Below, in pieces: positions 18,311 through 30,346 of a stretch of 64,000 bases of DNA. The notes below the pieces were generated by a model that had not been told where the DNA came from, ran no database searches, and saw only the letters and a list, made by a program, of their open reading frames with translations. Every line of letters begins with the position of its first letter. Position 1 is the stretch's first letter. A program made the translations under genes and the position numbers. The DNA is taken from contig NW_026040168.1 of assembly GCF_023343835.1 (NCBI RefSeq), forward strand, positions 501,696 to 565,695, read 5' to 3'. This DNA is from Lagopus muta. Lineage: Eukaryota; Chordata; Aves; Galliformes; Phasianidae.

Positions 18311-20512
18311 GAGCAAATAATCCATATCTTTCTCTGTGCTGCTTTCGCTATTAAGCGAAGCAAAGTGAAAGGTGAATTTCCTGACCAGGAAATTCATTTC
18401 CTAGGTATGAAGTGGCAAGATGGCTGTCGTCATATCCCGACAGATGTGGTTGACAGAATCACTGCCACGTCTCCGCCCACTAATAAGAAAGAAGCACAAT
18501 CCTTTCTGGGCATAGTGGGTTTTGGCAGAATGCATGTTCCAAACTACAGCCTCACTGTAAGCCCACTTTATCAGGTGACACGGAAGAAGAATGATTTTGT
18601 GTGGGGTCCTGAGCAGCAGCAGGCTTTTGAGCAGATTAAACAAGAGATAGCCCGTGCTGTGGCCCTGGGGCCAGTACGGATAGAACAGGATGTGAAGAAC
18701 ATCCTCTACACTGCTGCTGGAGAGAAAGGCCCCACTTGGAGTTTGTGGCAAAGAGCCTCAGGAGAGACCCGAGGCCGACCCTTGGGATTCTGGAGTCGAG
18801 CCTACAGGGGGTCAGAGGAGGGCTACACTCCAACTGAAAAGGAGATCTTAGCTGCATATGAGGGGGTTCGGGCTGCTTCCGAAGTGGTCGGTACTGAAAC
18901 ACAGCTCCTTCTGGCACCTTGACTGCCAGTGTTGAACTGGATGTTCAAGGGAAAGGTTCCTTCCACCCATCATGCTACTGATGCCACTTGGAGTAAGTGG
19001 ATTGCACTGATTACACAACGAGCACGGATGGGGAACCTCAGCCGTCCAGGAATCCTAGAAGTCATCATGGACTGGCCTGAAGGTAAAAAGTTTGGAACAC
19101 CACCAGCAGAAGAAGTATCACGTGCTAAAGAAGCCCCACCATACAATGAACTACCAGAGGATGAAAAGAAATATGCCCTGTTCACAGATGGATCGTGTCG
19201 TATTGTGGGAAAGCATCGCAGATGGAAATCTGCTGTGTGGAGCCCCACACGACAAGTTGCTGAGGCCACCGAAGGGAAAGGAGAATCGAGCCAATTTGCA
19301 GAGGTAAAGGCTGTCCAACTGGCCTTAGATGTCGCTGAACGGGAGAGGTGGCCAATGCTCTATCTTTACACTGACTCATGGATGGTAGCAAATGCCTTAT
19401 GGGGGTGGCTACAGCAGTGGGAGCAAAATAATTGGCAAAGAAAGGGCAAGCCTATTTGGGCTGCTGACCTATGGAAAGATATTGCTACCCGAACAAAAAA
19501 TATGGTTATAAAGGTGCGTCATGTAGATGCTCATGTGCCCAAGAGTAGAGCTACAGAAGATCAGCGAAATAACCATCAGGTAGACCGAGCTGCCAGAATT
19601 GAGGTGGCTCAAATAGACCTGGACTGGCAGAACAAGGGTGAGTTATTTTTAGCTCGGTGGGCCCATGAGACCTCAGGTCATCAAGGGAGAGACGCAACAT
19701 ACAAATGGGCCAGAGACCGAGGGGTGGACTTAGCTATGGATGCCATTGTACAAATCATTCATGACTGTGATACATGCGCCACAATTAAACAAGCTAAGAG
19801 GATGAAACCTCTCTGGGAGGAAGGGCGATGGCAAAAGTACAAATATGGGGAGGCATGGCAGGTTGATTATATCACCTTGCCACGATCTCGCAATGGTAAG
19901 CATTATGTGCTCACCATGGTGGAGGCAACAACCGGGTGGCTTGAAACATATGCAGTACCCCATGCTACTGCCCGAAACACCATATTAGGTCTGGAGAGGC
20001 AAATCCTGTGGCGACATGGCACCCCAGAAAGGATTGAGTCAGATAATGGGACTCATTTTAAAAATTCACTTGTGGATACTTGGGCCAGAGAACATGGCAT
20101 CGAGTGGATTTATCATATCCCCTATCATGCACCAGCCTCTGGTAAGATCGAACGCTACAACGGGTTGTTAAAAACGATGTTGAAAGCAATGGGTGGCGGA
20201 ACATTTAAACACTGGGAGAAGCATTTGGCAGAAGCCACCTGGCTGGTTAACACCAGAGGATCAATCAGTCGAGATGGTCCTACCCAATCCAGCTCCCTAC
20301 ATATTGTAGAGGGAGATAAGGTCCCTGTAGTACATGTAAAGAACATGTTAGGAAAAGCAGTTTGGGTTTTTCCTGCTTCTGGGAAGGGCAAACCTATTCG
20401 CGGAACTGTCTTTGCCCAGGGACCTGGGTCCACCTGGTGGGTGATGCAGAAAAACGGGGATGTTCAGTGTGTACCACAAGGGAATTTGATGTTGGGGGAG
20501 TGCAGTCTGTAA
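18311..20512 (+). pseudogene. pol copy B (RT tail-RNase H-integrase), unit 1
   Basis: One frame of 734 codons interrupted by a single TGA at 18920-18922 (CGA in provirus P1, so a CpG-type change). Before it lie the RT thumb and connection, starting after the YIDD core. After it are 527 open codons: RNase H with TDGS, QFAE, YTDSW and QVDRAA; integrase zinc site (HETSGH...CDTC); catalytic QVDY, ESDNGTH and SGKIERYNG; and a Trp-rich C-terminal domain. With no RT core and no LTR on its left it cannot move by itself. A polypurine tract and type-c LTR follow. Confidence 0.93.
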
Positions 20513-20558
20513 TCCCATGTGTTAAGCATGATGTAGTGATGTAGAATAAGGGGTGGAA

Positions 20559-21042
20559 TGTCATGGTTTTATGATTTTTGGTCATCAGTATTCCACACCA
20601 TAACATCATGTAATGCACTGGGGGTGGGGTTTGATATCTGCCGAATGTTCGTCCGTCGGAGAAGAACTACTTTTCCCCAGGAGACTTTGCGGTCAGCAAG
20701 GGGATATAACTCCAAGCAAGGTCACCTGATCCTGCTTCTTCGCCTGCTCTTCGCTGTCTGCGCTTCGCCGTCTGTACTTCAGTCACTCAACTGGACTGCA
20801 CTTCTCACCCCAGCATTGTGGTGAGGTCTATACAATTCAAACAGACTCTCTCTCTCTCTCTCTCTCATTGTATTTTACTAATACTATATTTAGTAAAATC
20901 ATTTGTTCCACCTCAGATCAGTGCTGTTGTTTTCAAGTATTTTGGGGTCCCCTGCTTCCCCTTTCCCAGAGGTGCGGATCCGCAGATCCCTCCGCCCTGC
21001 TGGTCACGGAACTGGGCCGGACCAGCCCATAAACCGTTGACA
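20559..21042 (+). mobile_element. Type-c LTR, unit 1/2 boundary
   Basis: 484 bp. The left flank is the copy B polypurine tract (AATAAGGGGTGGAA) and the right flank is the ATTTA of the type-b LTR, so it is a hybrid joint between a 3' LTR and the solo LTR. Confidence 0.93.
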
Positions 21043-21468
21043 ATTTATTAGCTTCAATTCTGATTATATCGTATTATAGTGTGTTATCTTGCATTCTGAT
21101 AATATACTTCGTAAATTAGTTTGTTTCTCCTCAGATCGGTGCCGCTGTTTTTAATTATTTTGGGGTCCCCTGTTTCCTTTTACCGGAGGCGCGGATCTGC
21201 GGATTCCTGCGCCCCGCTCGTCACGGAACTGGGCCGAACCAGCCCGTAAACCGTTGACATTCTTGGTGGAGAATGCGGGCACAGGCTGTTTTTTAGCTTT
21301 TTAGAATGAATCTCTCTCTGCTCTCGGAGAGCTTCGTTGGGAAAGTTTATCTTGTTCACCGGTGCTCACTGAAAACTTGACCTTGAAAGTCTAGGTGGAC
21401 TGCCAGTGTTCGGGGATATTTGTAAACTTTGAGCACTGCTATCTTGCTCCCGTAAAGAGAGAAAAAAA

Positions 21469-21939
21469 ATGATTTCACTTTCTCTTTTAAACCTGTTTGC
21501 AGAGGGAGCTGCTAATTTCACAGAACTTGGGATTTTTAAACAGGCTCCCAGTCTCTCCTTTGAATCCTTTATGAGGTTTTTGAATGCTCACCTGATGGCT
21601 TTGTTAATCTCCCTGAATTTACTGTTCATTATTTCAGTCAGTTTTTGAATTTATTGTATTTTGAGGAAGCCTTCCCCAAAACCAGAGAATATTGAATGGC
21701 AGGGAGTGTGGAGAGGCTTGGGAGAGATTTTAGAGAGATGGACATCTTCGGTGTCATGCAACTTTACTCCTGAACACCTGAAAGACCCTGAAAGCTTAAG
21801 CATTTATTTGAGACAGGAATGTTGCGGCTCAGGCAGATCTGAGGAGGCACAAATGATTTGGGGCCTGGCTAATGCTTATCGGGCCTTATTCAATAGCATC
21901 CCAAAAAGGGACAGAGTTTGTGAAATTGAGAGTGTCTGA
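21469..21939 (+). pseudogene. gag 5' fragment, unit 2
   Basis: Same two-block structure as 15452-15922, including the internal TGA. Confidence 0.78.
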
Positions 21940-22136
21940 GAGCTGAGAGGGAGAATCTCAGGGCTGAGAAGGAGAGTTTCCAGGAGAGACTCCGAGCCGA
22001 GAGGGAGAATCTCCAGGTCCAGAGAGTCTCCTAGTTGAGAAACAGAGTCTCCAAACGCAAAGAGAAAGTCTCCAAGCTGAAGTCGAGAATCTCTGAGCTG
22101 ATAGAAGGAATCTCCAATCTCAACGAGATGCCTTCG

Positions 22137-23451
22137 AATCGTGTCGTATTGTGGGAAAGCATCGCAGATGGAAATCTGCTGTGTGGAGCCCCACACGACA
22201 AGTTGCAGAGGCCACCGAAGGGAAAGGAGAATCAAGCCAATTTGCAGAGGTAAAGGCTGTCCAGCTGGCCTTAGATGTTGCTGAGCGGGAGAGGGGGCCA
22301 ATGCTCTATCTTTACACTGACTCATGGATGGTGGCAAATGCCTTATGGGGGTGGTTACAGCAGTGGAAGCAAAATAACTGGCAAAGAAGGGGTAATCCTA
22401 TTTGGGCTGCTGAACTGAGGAAAGACATTGCTGCCCGAGTAAAGAATATGTTTGTGAAGGTGCGCCATGTAGATGCTCATTTGCCCAAGATTCGGGCTAC
22501 TGTAGAACAGGAAAATAACCATCAGGTAGACCGAGCTGCCAAAATTAAGGTGGCTCGAATAGACCTGGACTGGCAGAACAAGGGTGAATTATTTCTAGCT
22601 CGGTGGGCCCATGAGACCTCAGGTCATCAAGGAAGAGATGCAACATACAAATGGGCTAGAGACCGAGGGGTGGACTGAACTATGGATGCCATTGCACAGG
22701 TTATTCATAACGGTGAAACGTGTCATCATCAAACAAGCCAAGAGGATGAAACCTCTCTGGGAGGAAGGGCGATGGCAAAAGTACAAATATGGGGAGGCAT
22801 GGCAGGTTGATTATATCACCTTGCCACGATCTTGCAATGCTAAGCGTTATGTGCTCACCATGGTGGATGCAACAACCGGGTGGCTTGAAACATTTGCAGT
22901 ACCGCACGCTACCGCCCGAAACACCATATTAGGGCTTGGGGAAACAAGTCCTGTGGCGACATGGCACCCCAGAAAGGATTGAGTCAGATAATGGGACTCA
23001 TTTCAAAAATTCTCTTGTAAATACTTGGGCCAAAGATCATGGCATCGAGTGGATTTATCATATCCCCTATCATGCACCATCCTCTGGTAAAATTGAACAC
23101 TACAATGGGTTGCTAAAAACCATGTTGAAAGCAATGGGTGGCGGAACATTTAAGCATTGGGATAAACATTTGGCAGAAGCCACCTGGTTAGTCAATAGTA
23201 GAGGATCAATCAATCGCGATGGTCCTGCTAGCTCCCTACATACTGTCAAGGGAGATAAGGTTCCTGTAGTACATGTAAAGAACATGCTGGGAAAAGCGGT
23301 TTGGGTCTTTCCAGGTTCTGGGAAGGGCAAAACTCTTCGTGGAACTGTTTTTGCCCAGGGGCCTGGGTCCACTTGGTGGGTGATGCAGAGAAACGGGGAT
23401 GTTCAGTGTGAACCACAAGGGAATTTGATGATGGGGGAGTGCAGCCAGTAA
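22137..23451 (+). pseudogene. pol copy A, unit 2
   Basis: Lacks the unit 1 nonsense codon, so RNase H through the zinc region is open for 175 codons (22151-22678) up to the shared TGA. A private Arg-to-Cys change lies near 22832. The other breaks are shared. Confidence 0.9.
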
Positions 23452-23558
23452 TTCCATGTAAATACACAGATTTTTGTGTGTGCGTGTGTTTAATGTTTGA
23501 TAATTACTGTTTGTATATATATTAAGCACGATGTAGTGATGTAGAATAAGGGGTGAAA

Positions 23559-24091
23559 TGTCATGGTTTTGTGATTTTTGTCTTTCGGTATTCCACATCA
23601 TAACATCATGAGGGGCAATGGGACTTAAAATGTCAATGCTCAAGTCCAGGGTACCTGCCCTGAAGAGAAGGAGAACTAAATTCCCCAGTGGACCTTGCCG
23701 TCAGGGAGAGGAGGTTTAACTCCTGGCAAGGTCACCTGATTGTTTCTTACTCACCTGCCCTTTGTCATGGGCGCTGCTCCTGTCTCCCTGCTGCTCAAAT
23801 GGACTGTGCATCTCACCTCAGCGTTGTGGTGAGGCCTATCCACCTTTCGGACATTCTCTCTCTCATTATATTTGATTTATTAGCTTCAATTCTGATTATA
23901 TTGTATTACAGTGTGTTATCTTGCATTCCGATAATATACTTCGTAAATTAGTTTGTTTCTCCTCAGATCGGTGCCGCTGTTTTTAATTATTTTGGGGTCC
24001 CCTGTTTCCTTTTTCCGGAGGCGCGGATCTGCGGATACCGCCGCCCCGCTCATCACTGAACTGGGCTGAACCAGCCCGTAAACCGTTGACA
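23559..24091 (+). mobile_element. Type-b LTR, unit 2
   Basis: 533 bp; TACAG follows at 24092. No unit-specific indel seen. Confidence 0.93.
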
Positions 24092-24327
24092 TACAGGGAT
24101 ATGTACTTTGAATTGGGGCAGTGACACTTTAATGCCCCATACACTACATGAAGTTTTAATGTGGAATACTGAAGCCCAAAAACAAAAAAACAAAAAACAA
24201 AAACAAAAAACAAAGAACCATGACATTCCACCCCTTATTCTACATCGTTACATCTTGCTTAAAACACATATACATACATACAAACAAACAAAAAAAGATT
24301 AAAATGCAAAAGAGAAAAGAGAAAAAA

Positions 24328-26529
24328 GAGCAAATAATCCATATCTTTCTCTGTGCTGCTTTCGCTATTAAGCGAAGCAAAGTGAAAGGTGAATTTCCTG
24401 ACCAGGAAATTCATTTCCTAGGTATGAAGTGGCAAGATGGCCGTCGTCATATCCCGACAGATGTGGTTGACAGAATCACTGCCACGTCTCCGCCCACTAA
24501 TAAGAAAGAAGCACAATCCTTTCTGGGCATAGTGGGTTTTGGCAGAATGCATGTTCCAAACTACAGCCTCACTGTAAGCCCACTTTATCAGGTGACACGG
24601 AAGAAGAATGATTTTGTGTGGGGTCCTGAGCAGCAGCAGGCTTTTGAGCAGATTAAACAAGAGATAGCCCGTGCTGTGGCCCTGGGGCCAGTACGGATAG
24701 AACAGGATGTGAAGAACATCCTCTACACTGCTGCTGGAGAGAAAGGCCCCACTTGGAGTTTGTGGCAAAGAGCCTCAGGAGAGACCCGAGGCCGACCCTT
24801 GGGATTCTGGAGTCGAGCCTACAGGGGGTCAGAGGAGGGCTACACTCCAACTGAAAAGGAGATCTTAGCTGCATATGAGGGGGTTCGGGCTGCTTCCGAA
24901 GTGGTCGGTACTGAAACACAGCTCCTTCTGGCACCTTGACTGCCAGTGTTGAACTGGATGTTCAAGGGAAAGGTTCCTTCCACCCATCATGCTACTGATG
25001 CCACTTGGAGTAAGTGGATTGCACTGATTACACAACGAGCACGGATGGGGAACCTCAGCCGTCCAGGAATCCTAGAAGTCATCATGGACTGGCCTGAAGG
25101 TAAAAAGTTTGGAACACCACCAGCAGAAGAAGTATCACGTGCTAAAGAAGCCCCACCATACAATGAACTACCAGAGGATGAAAAGAAATATGCCCTGTTC
25201 ACAGATGGATCGTGTCGTATTGTGGGAAAGCATCGCAGATGGAAATCTGCTGTGTGGAGCCCCACACGACAAGTTGCTGAGGCCACCGAAGGGAAAGGAG
25301 AATCGAGCCAATTTGCAGAGGTAAAGGCTGTCCAACTGGCCTTAGATGTCGCTGAACGGGAGAGGTGGCCAATGCTCTATCTTTACACTGACTCATGGAT
25401 GGTAGCAAATGCCTTATGGGGGTGGCTACAGCAGTGGGAGCAAAATAATTGGCAAAGAAAGGGCAAGCCTATTTGGGCTGCTGACCTATGGAAAGATATT
25501 GCTACCCGAACAAAAAATATGGTTATAAAGGTGCGTCATGTAGATGCTCATGTGCCCAAGAGTAGAGCTACAGAAGATCAGCGAAATAACCATCAGGTAG
25601 ACCGAGCTGCCAGAATTGAGGTGGCTCAAATAGACCTGGACTGGCAGAACAAGGGTGAGTTATTTTTAGCTCGGTGGGCCCATGAGACCTCAGGTCATCA
25701 AGGGAGAGACGCAACATACAAATGGGCCAGAGACCGAGGGGTGGACTTAGCTATGGATGCCATTGTACAAATCATTCATGACTGTGATACATGCGCCACA
25801 ATTAAACAAGCTAAGAGGATGAAACCTCTCTGGGAGGAAGGGCGATGGCAAAAGTACAAATATGGGGAGGCATGGCAGGTTGATTATATCACCTTGCCAC
25901 GATCTCGCAATGGTAAGCATTATGTGCTCACCATGGTGGAGGCAACAACCGGGTGGCTTGAAACATATGCAGTACCCCATGCTACTGCCCGAAACACCAT
26001 ATTAGGTCTGGAGAGGCAAATCCTGTGGCGACATGGCACCCCAGAAAGGATTGAGTCAGATAATGGGACTCATTTTAAAAATTCACTTGTGGATACTTGG
26101 GCCAGAGAACATGGCATCGAGTGGATTTATCATATCCCCTATCATGCACCAGCCTCTGGTAAGATCGAACGCTACAACGGGTTGTTAAAAACGATGTTGA
26201 AAGCAATGGGTGGCGGAACATTTAAACACTGGGAGAAGCATTTGGCAGAAGCCACCTGGCTGGTTAACACCAGAGGATCAATCAGTCGAGATGGTCCTAC
26301 CCAATCCAGCTCCCTACATACTGTCAAGGGAGATAAGGTCCCTGTAGTACATGTAAAGAACATGTTAGGAAAAGCAGTTTGGGTTTTTCCTGCTTCTGGG
26401 AAGGGCAAACCTATTCGCGGAACTGTCTTTGCCCAGGGACCTGGGTCCACCTGGTGGGTGATGCAGAAAAACGGGGATGTTCAGTGTGTACCACAAGGGA
26501 ATTTGATGTTGGGGGAGTGCAGTCTGTAA
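24328..26529 (+). pseudogene. pol copy B, unit 2
   Basis: Shared TGA at 24937-24939, then 527 open codons. Near the C-terminus it reads SSSLHTVKGDK, the copy A wording, instead of SSSLHIVEGDK found in the other B copies. This marks a short conversion from A into B. Confidence 0.93.
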
Positions 26530-26575
26530 TCCCATGTGTTAAGCATGATGTAGTGATGTAGAATAAGGGGTGGAA

Positions 26576-27059
26576 TGTCATGGTTTTATGATTTTTGGTC
26601 ATCAGTATTCCACACCATAACATCATGTAATGCACTGGGGGTGGGGTTTGATATCTGCCGAATGTTCGTCCGTCGGAGAAGAACTACTTTTCCCCAGGAG
26701 ACTTTGCGGTCAGCAAGGGGATATAACTCCAAGCAAGGTCACCTGATCCTGCTTCTTCGCCTGCTCTTCGCTGTCTGCGCTTCGCCGTCTGTACTTCAGT
26801 CACTCAACTGGACTGCACTTCTCACCCCAGCATTGTGGTGAGGTCTATACAATTCAAACAGACTCTCTCTCTCTCTCTCTCTCATTGTATTTTACTAATA
26901 CTATATTTAGTAAAATCATTTGTTCCACCTCAGATCAGTGCTGTTGTTTTCAAGTATTTTGGGGTCCCCTGCTTCCCCTTTCCCAGAGGTGCGGATCCGC
27001 AGATCCCTCCGCCCTGCTGGTCACGGAACTGGGCCGGACCAGCCCATAAACCGTTGACA
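26576..27059 (+). mobile_element. Type-c LTR, unit 2/3 boundary
   Basis: 484 bp, hybrid joint as at 20559. Confidence 0.93.
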
Positions 27060-27485
27060 ATTTATTAGCTTCAATTCTGATTATATCGTATTATAGTGTG
27101 TTATCTTGCATTCTGATAATATACTTCGTAAATTAGTTTGTTTCTCCTCAGATCGGTGCCGCTGTTTTTAATTATTTTGGGGTCCCCTGTTTCCTTTTAC
27201 CGGAGGCGCGGATCTGCGGATTCCTGCGCCCCGCTCGTCACGGAACTGGGCCGAACCAGCCCGTAAACCGTTGACATTCTTGGTGGAGAATGCGGGCACA
27301 GGCTGTTTTTTAGCTTTTTAGAATGAATCTCTCTCTGCTCTCGGAGAGCTTCGTTGGGAAAGTTTATCTTGTTCACCGGTGCTCACTGAAAACTTGACCT
27401 TGAAAGTCTAGGTGGACTGCCAGTGTTCGGGGATATTTGTAAACTTTGAGCACTGCTATCTTGCTCCCGTAAAGAGAGAAAAAAA

Positions 27486-27956
27486 ATGATTTCACTTTCT
27501 CTTTTAAACCTGTTTGCAGAGGGAGCTGCTAATTTCACAGAACTTGGGATTTTTAAACAGGCTCCCAGTCTCTCCTTTGAATCCTTTATGAGGTTTTTGA
27601 ATGCTCACCTGATGGCTTTGTTAATCTCCCTGAATTTACTGTTCATTATTTCAGTCAGTTTTTGAATTTATTGTATTTTGAGGAAGCCTTCCCCAAAACC
27701 AGAGAATATTGAATGGCAGGGAGTGTGGAGAGGCTTGGGAGAGATTTTAGAGAGATGGACATCTTCGGTGTCATGCAACTTTACTCCTGAACACCTGAAA
27801 GACCCTGAAAGCTTAAGCATTTATTTGAGACAGGAATGTTGCGGCTCAGGCAGATCTGAGGAGGCACAAATGATTTGGGGCCTGGCTAATGCTTATCGGG
27901 CCTTATTCAATAGCATCCCAAAAAGGGACAGAGTTTGTGAAATTGAGAGTGTCTGA
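27486..27956 (+). pseudogene. gag 5' fragment, unit 3
   Basis: Same structure and internal TGA as in unit 1. Confidence 0.78.
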
Positions 27957-28153
27957 GAGCTGAGAGGGAGAATCTCAGGGCTGAGAAGGAGAGTTTCCAG
28001 GAGAGACTCCGAGCCGAGAGGGAGAATCTCCAGGTCCAGAGAGTCTCCTAGTTGAGAAACAGAGTCTCCAAACGCAAAGAGAAAGTCTCCAAGCTGAAGT
28101 CGAGAATCTCTGAGCTGATAGAAGGAATCTCCAATCTCAACGAGATGCCTTCG

Positions 28154-29470
28154 AATCGTGTCGTATTGTGGGAAAGCATCGCAGATGGAAATCTGCTGTG
28201 TGGAGCCCCACACGACAAGTTGCAGAGGCCACCGAAGGGAAAGGAGAATCAAGCCAATTTGCAGAGGTAAAGGCTGTCCAGCTGGCCTTAGATGTTGCTG
28301 AGCGGGAGAGGGGGCCAATGCTCTATCTTTACACTGACTCATGGATGGTGGCAAATGCCTTATGGGGGTGGTTACAGCAGTGGAAGCAAAATAACTGGCA
28401 AAGAAGGGGTAATCCTATTTGGGCTGCTGAACTGAGGAAAGACATTGCTGCCCGAGTAAAGAATATGTTTGTGAAGGTGCGCCATGTAGATGCTCATTTG
28501 CCCAAGATTCGGGCTACTGTAGAACAGGAAAATAACCATCAGGTAGACCGAGCTGCCAAAATTAAGGTGGCTCGAATAGACCTGGACTGGCAGAACAAGG
28601 GTGAATTATTTCTAGCTCGGTGGGCCCATGAGACCTCAGGTCATCAAGGAAGAGATGCAACATACAAATGGGCCAGAGACCGAGGGGTGGACTTAGCTAT
28701 GGATGCCATTGTACAAATCATTCATGACTGTGATACATGCGCCACAATTAAACAAGCTAAGAGGATGAAACCTCTCTGGGAGGAAGGGCGATGGCAAAAG
28801 TACAAATATGGGGAGGCATGGCAGGTTGATTATATCACCTTGCCACGATCTCGCAATGCTAAGCGTTATGTGCTCACCATGGTGGATGCAACAACCGGGT
28901 GGCTTGAAACATTTGCAGTACCGCACGCTACCGCCCGAAACACCATATTAGGGCTTGGGGAAACAAGTCCTGTGGCGACATGGCACCCCAGAAAGGATTG
29001 AGTCAGATAATGGGACTCATTTCAAAAATTCTCTTGTAAATACTTGGGCCAAAGATCATGGCATCGAGTGGATTTATCATATCCCCTATCATGCACCATC
29101 CTCTGGTAAAATTGAACACTACAATGGGTTGCTAAAAACCATGTTGAAAGCAATGGGTGGCGGAACATTTAAGCATTGGGATAAACATTTGGCAGAAGCC
29201 ACCTGGTTAGTCAATAGTAGAGGATCAATCAATCGCGATGGTCCTGCTAGCTCCCTACATACTGTCAAGGGAGATAAGGTTCCTGTAGTACATGTAAAGA
29301 ACATGCTGGGAAAAGCGGTTTGGGTCTTTCCAGGTTCTGGGAAGGGCAAAACTCTTCGTGGAACTGTTTTTGCCCAGGGGCCTGGGTCCACTTGGTGGGT
29401 GATGCAGAGAAACGGGGATGTTCAGTGTGAACCACAAGGGAATTTGATGATGGGGGAGTGCAGCCAGTAA
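28154..29470 (+). pseudogene. pol copy A with B patch, unit 3
   Basis: A tract at about 28673-28758 has copy B sequence (DLAMDAIVQ, the CDTC zinc half and the 2 nt missing in other A copies). This removes the TGA and the first frameshift. The frame is open from 28168 to 29001 (277 codons), across RNase H, the zinc site and the first catalytic Asp, until the +1 shift near 28960. Confidence 0.92.
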
Positions 29471-29577
29471 TTCCATGTAAATACACAGATTTTTGTGTGT
29501 GCGTGTGTTTAATGTTTGATAATTACTGTTTGTATATATATTAAGCACGATGTAGTGATGTAGAATAAGGGGTGAAA

Positions 29578-30110
29578 TGTCATGGTTTTGTGATTTTTGT
29601 CTTTCGGTATTCCACATCATAACATCATGAGGGGCAATGGGACTTAAAATGTCAATGCTCAAGTCCAGGGTACCTGCCCTGAAGAGAAGGAGAACTAAAT
29701 TCCCCAGTGGACCTTGCCGTCAGGGAGAGGAGGTTTAACTCCTGGCAAGGTCACCTGATTGTTTCTTACTCACCTGCCCTTTGTCATGGGCGCTGCTCCT
29801 GTCTCCCTGCTGCTCAAATGGACTGTGCATCTCACCTCAGCGTTGTGGTGAGGCCTATCCACCTTTCGGACATTCTCTCTCTCATTATATTTGATTTATT
29901 AGCTTCAATTCTGATTATATTGTATTACAGTGTGTTATCTTGCATTCCGATAATATACTTCGTAAATTAGTTTGTTTCTCCTCAGATCGGTGCCGCTGTT
30001 TTTAATTATTTTGGGGTCCCCTGTTTCCTTTTTCCGGAGGCGCGGATCTGCGGATACCGCCGCCCCGCTCATCACTGAACTGGGCTGAACCAGCCCGTAA
30101 ACCGTTGACA
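29578..30110 (+). mobile_element. Type-b LTR, unit 3
   Basis: 533 bp; TACAG follows at 30111. Confidence 0.93.
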
Positions 30111-30346
30111 TACAGGGATATGTACTTTGAATTGGGGCAGTGACACTTTAATGCCCCATACACTACATGAAGTTTTAATGTGGAATACTGAAGCCCAAAA
30201 ACAAAAAAACAAAAAACAAAAACAAAAAACAAAGAACCATGACATTCCACCCCTTATTCTACATCGTTACATCTTGCTTAAAACACATATACATACATAC
30301 AAACAAACAAAAAAAGATTAAAATGCAAAAGAGAAAAGAGAAAAAA

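Larger units (their letters stand above)
14542..20558 (+). repeat. Array unit 1 (6017 bp)
   Basis: Reference unit. Order: type-c LTR, type-b R-U5 (15026-15242), primer site, gag start, pol copy A, type-b LTR, inverted type-a LTR piece (18075-18208), inverted 3' internal end (18209 to about 18285), pol copy B, polypurine tract. Private changes include a nonsense codon in pol A at 16215 and Arg-to-Cys in the RT tail near 18424. Confidence 0.95.
20559..26575 (+). repeat. Array unit 2 (6017 bp)
   Basis: Same layout as unit 1. R-U5 21043-21259, primer site 21264-21281, inverted type-a piece 24092-24225. R-U5 carries GGATTCCTG, shared only with unit 3. Its copy B holds a conversion tract from copy A near 26312-26338. 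Confidence 0.95.

Noticed and set aside
18929..20512. Domesticated host integrase gene (527 open codons in tandem)
   Set aside because: Openness is explained by recent copying. There is no start context, the RT part has a stop just upstream, and integrase edges are viral. Selection would need to be shown by silent versus replacement rates.
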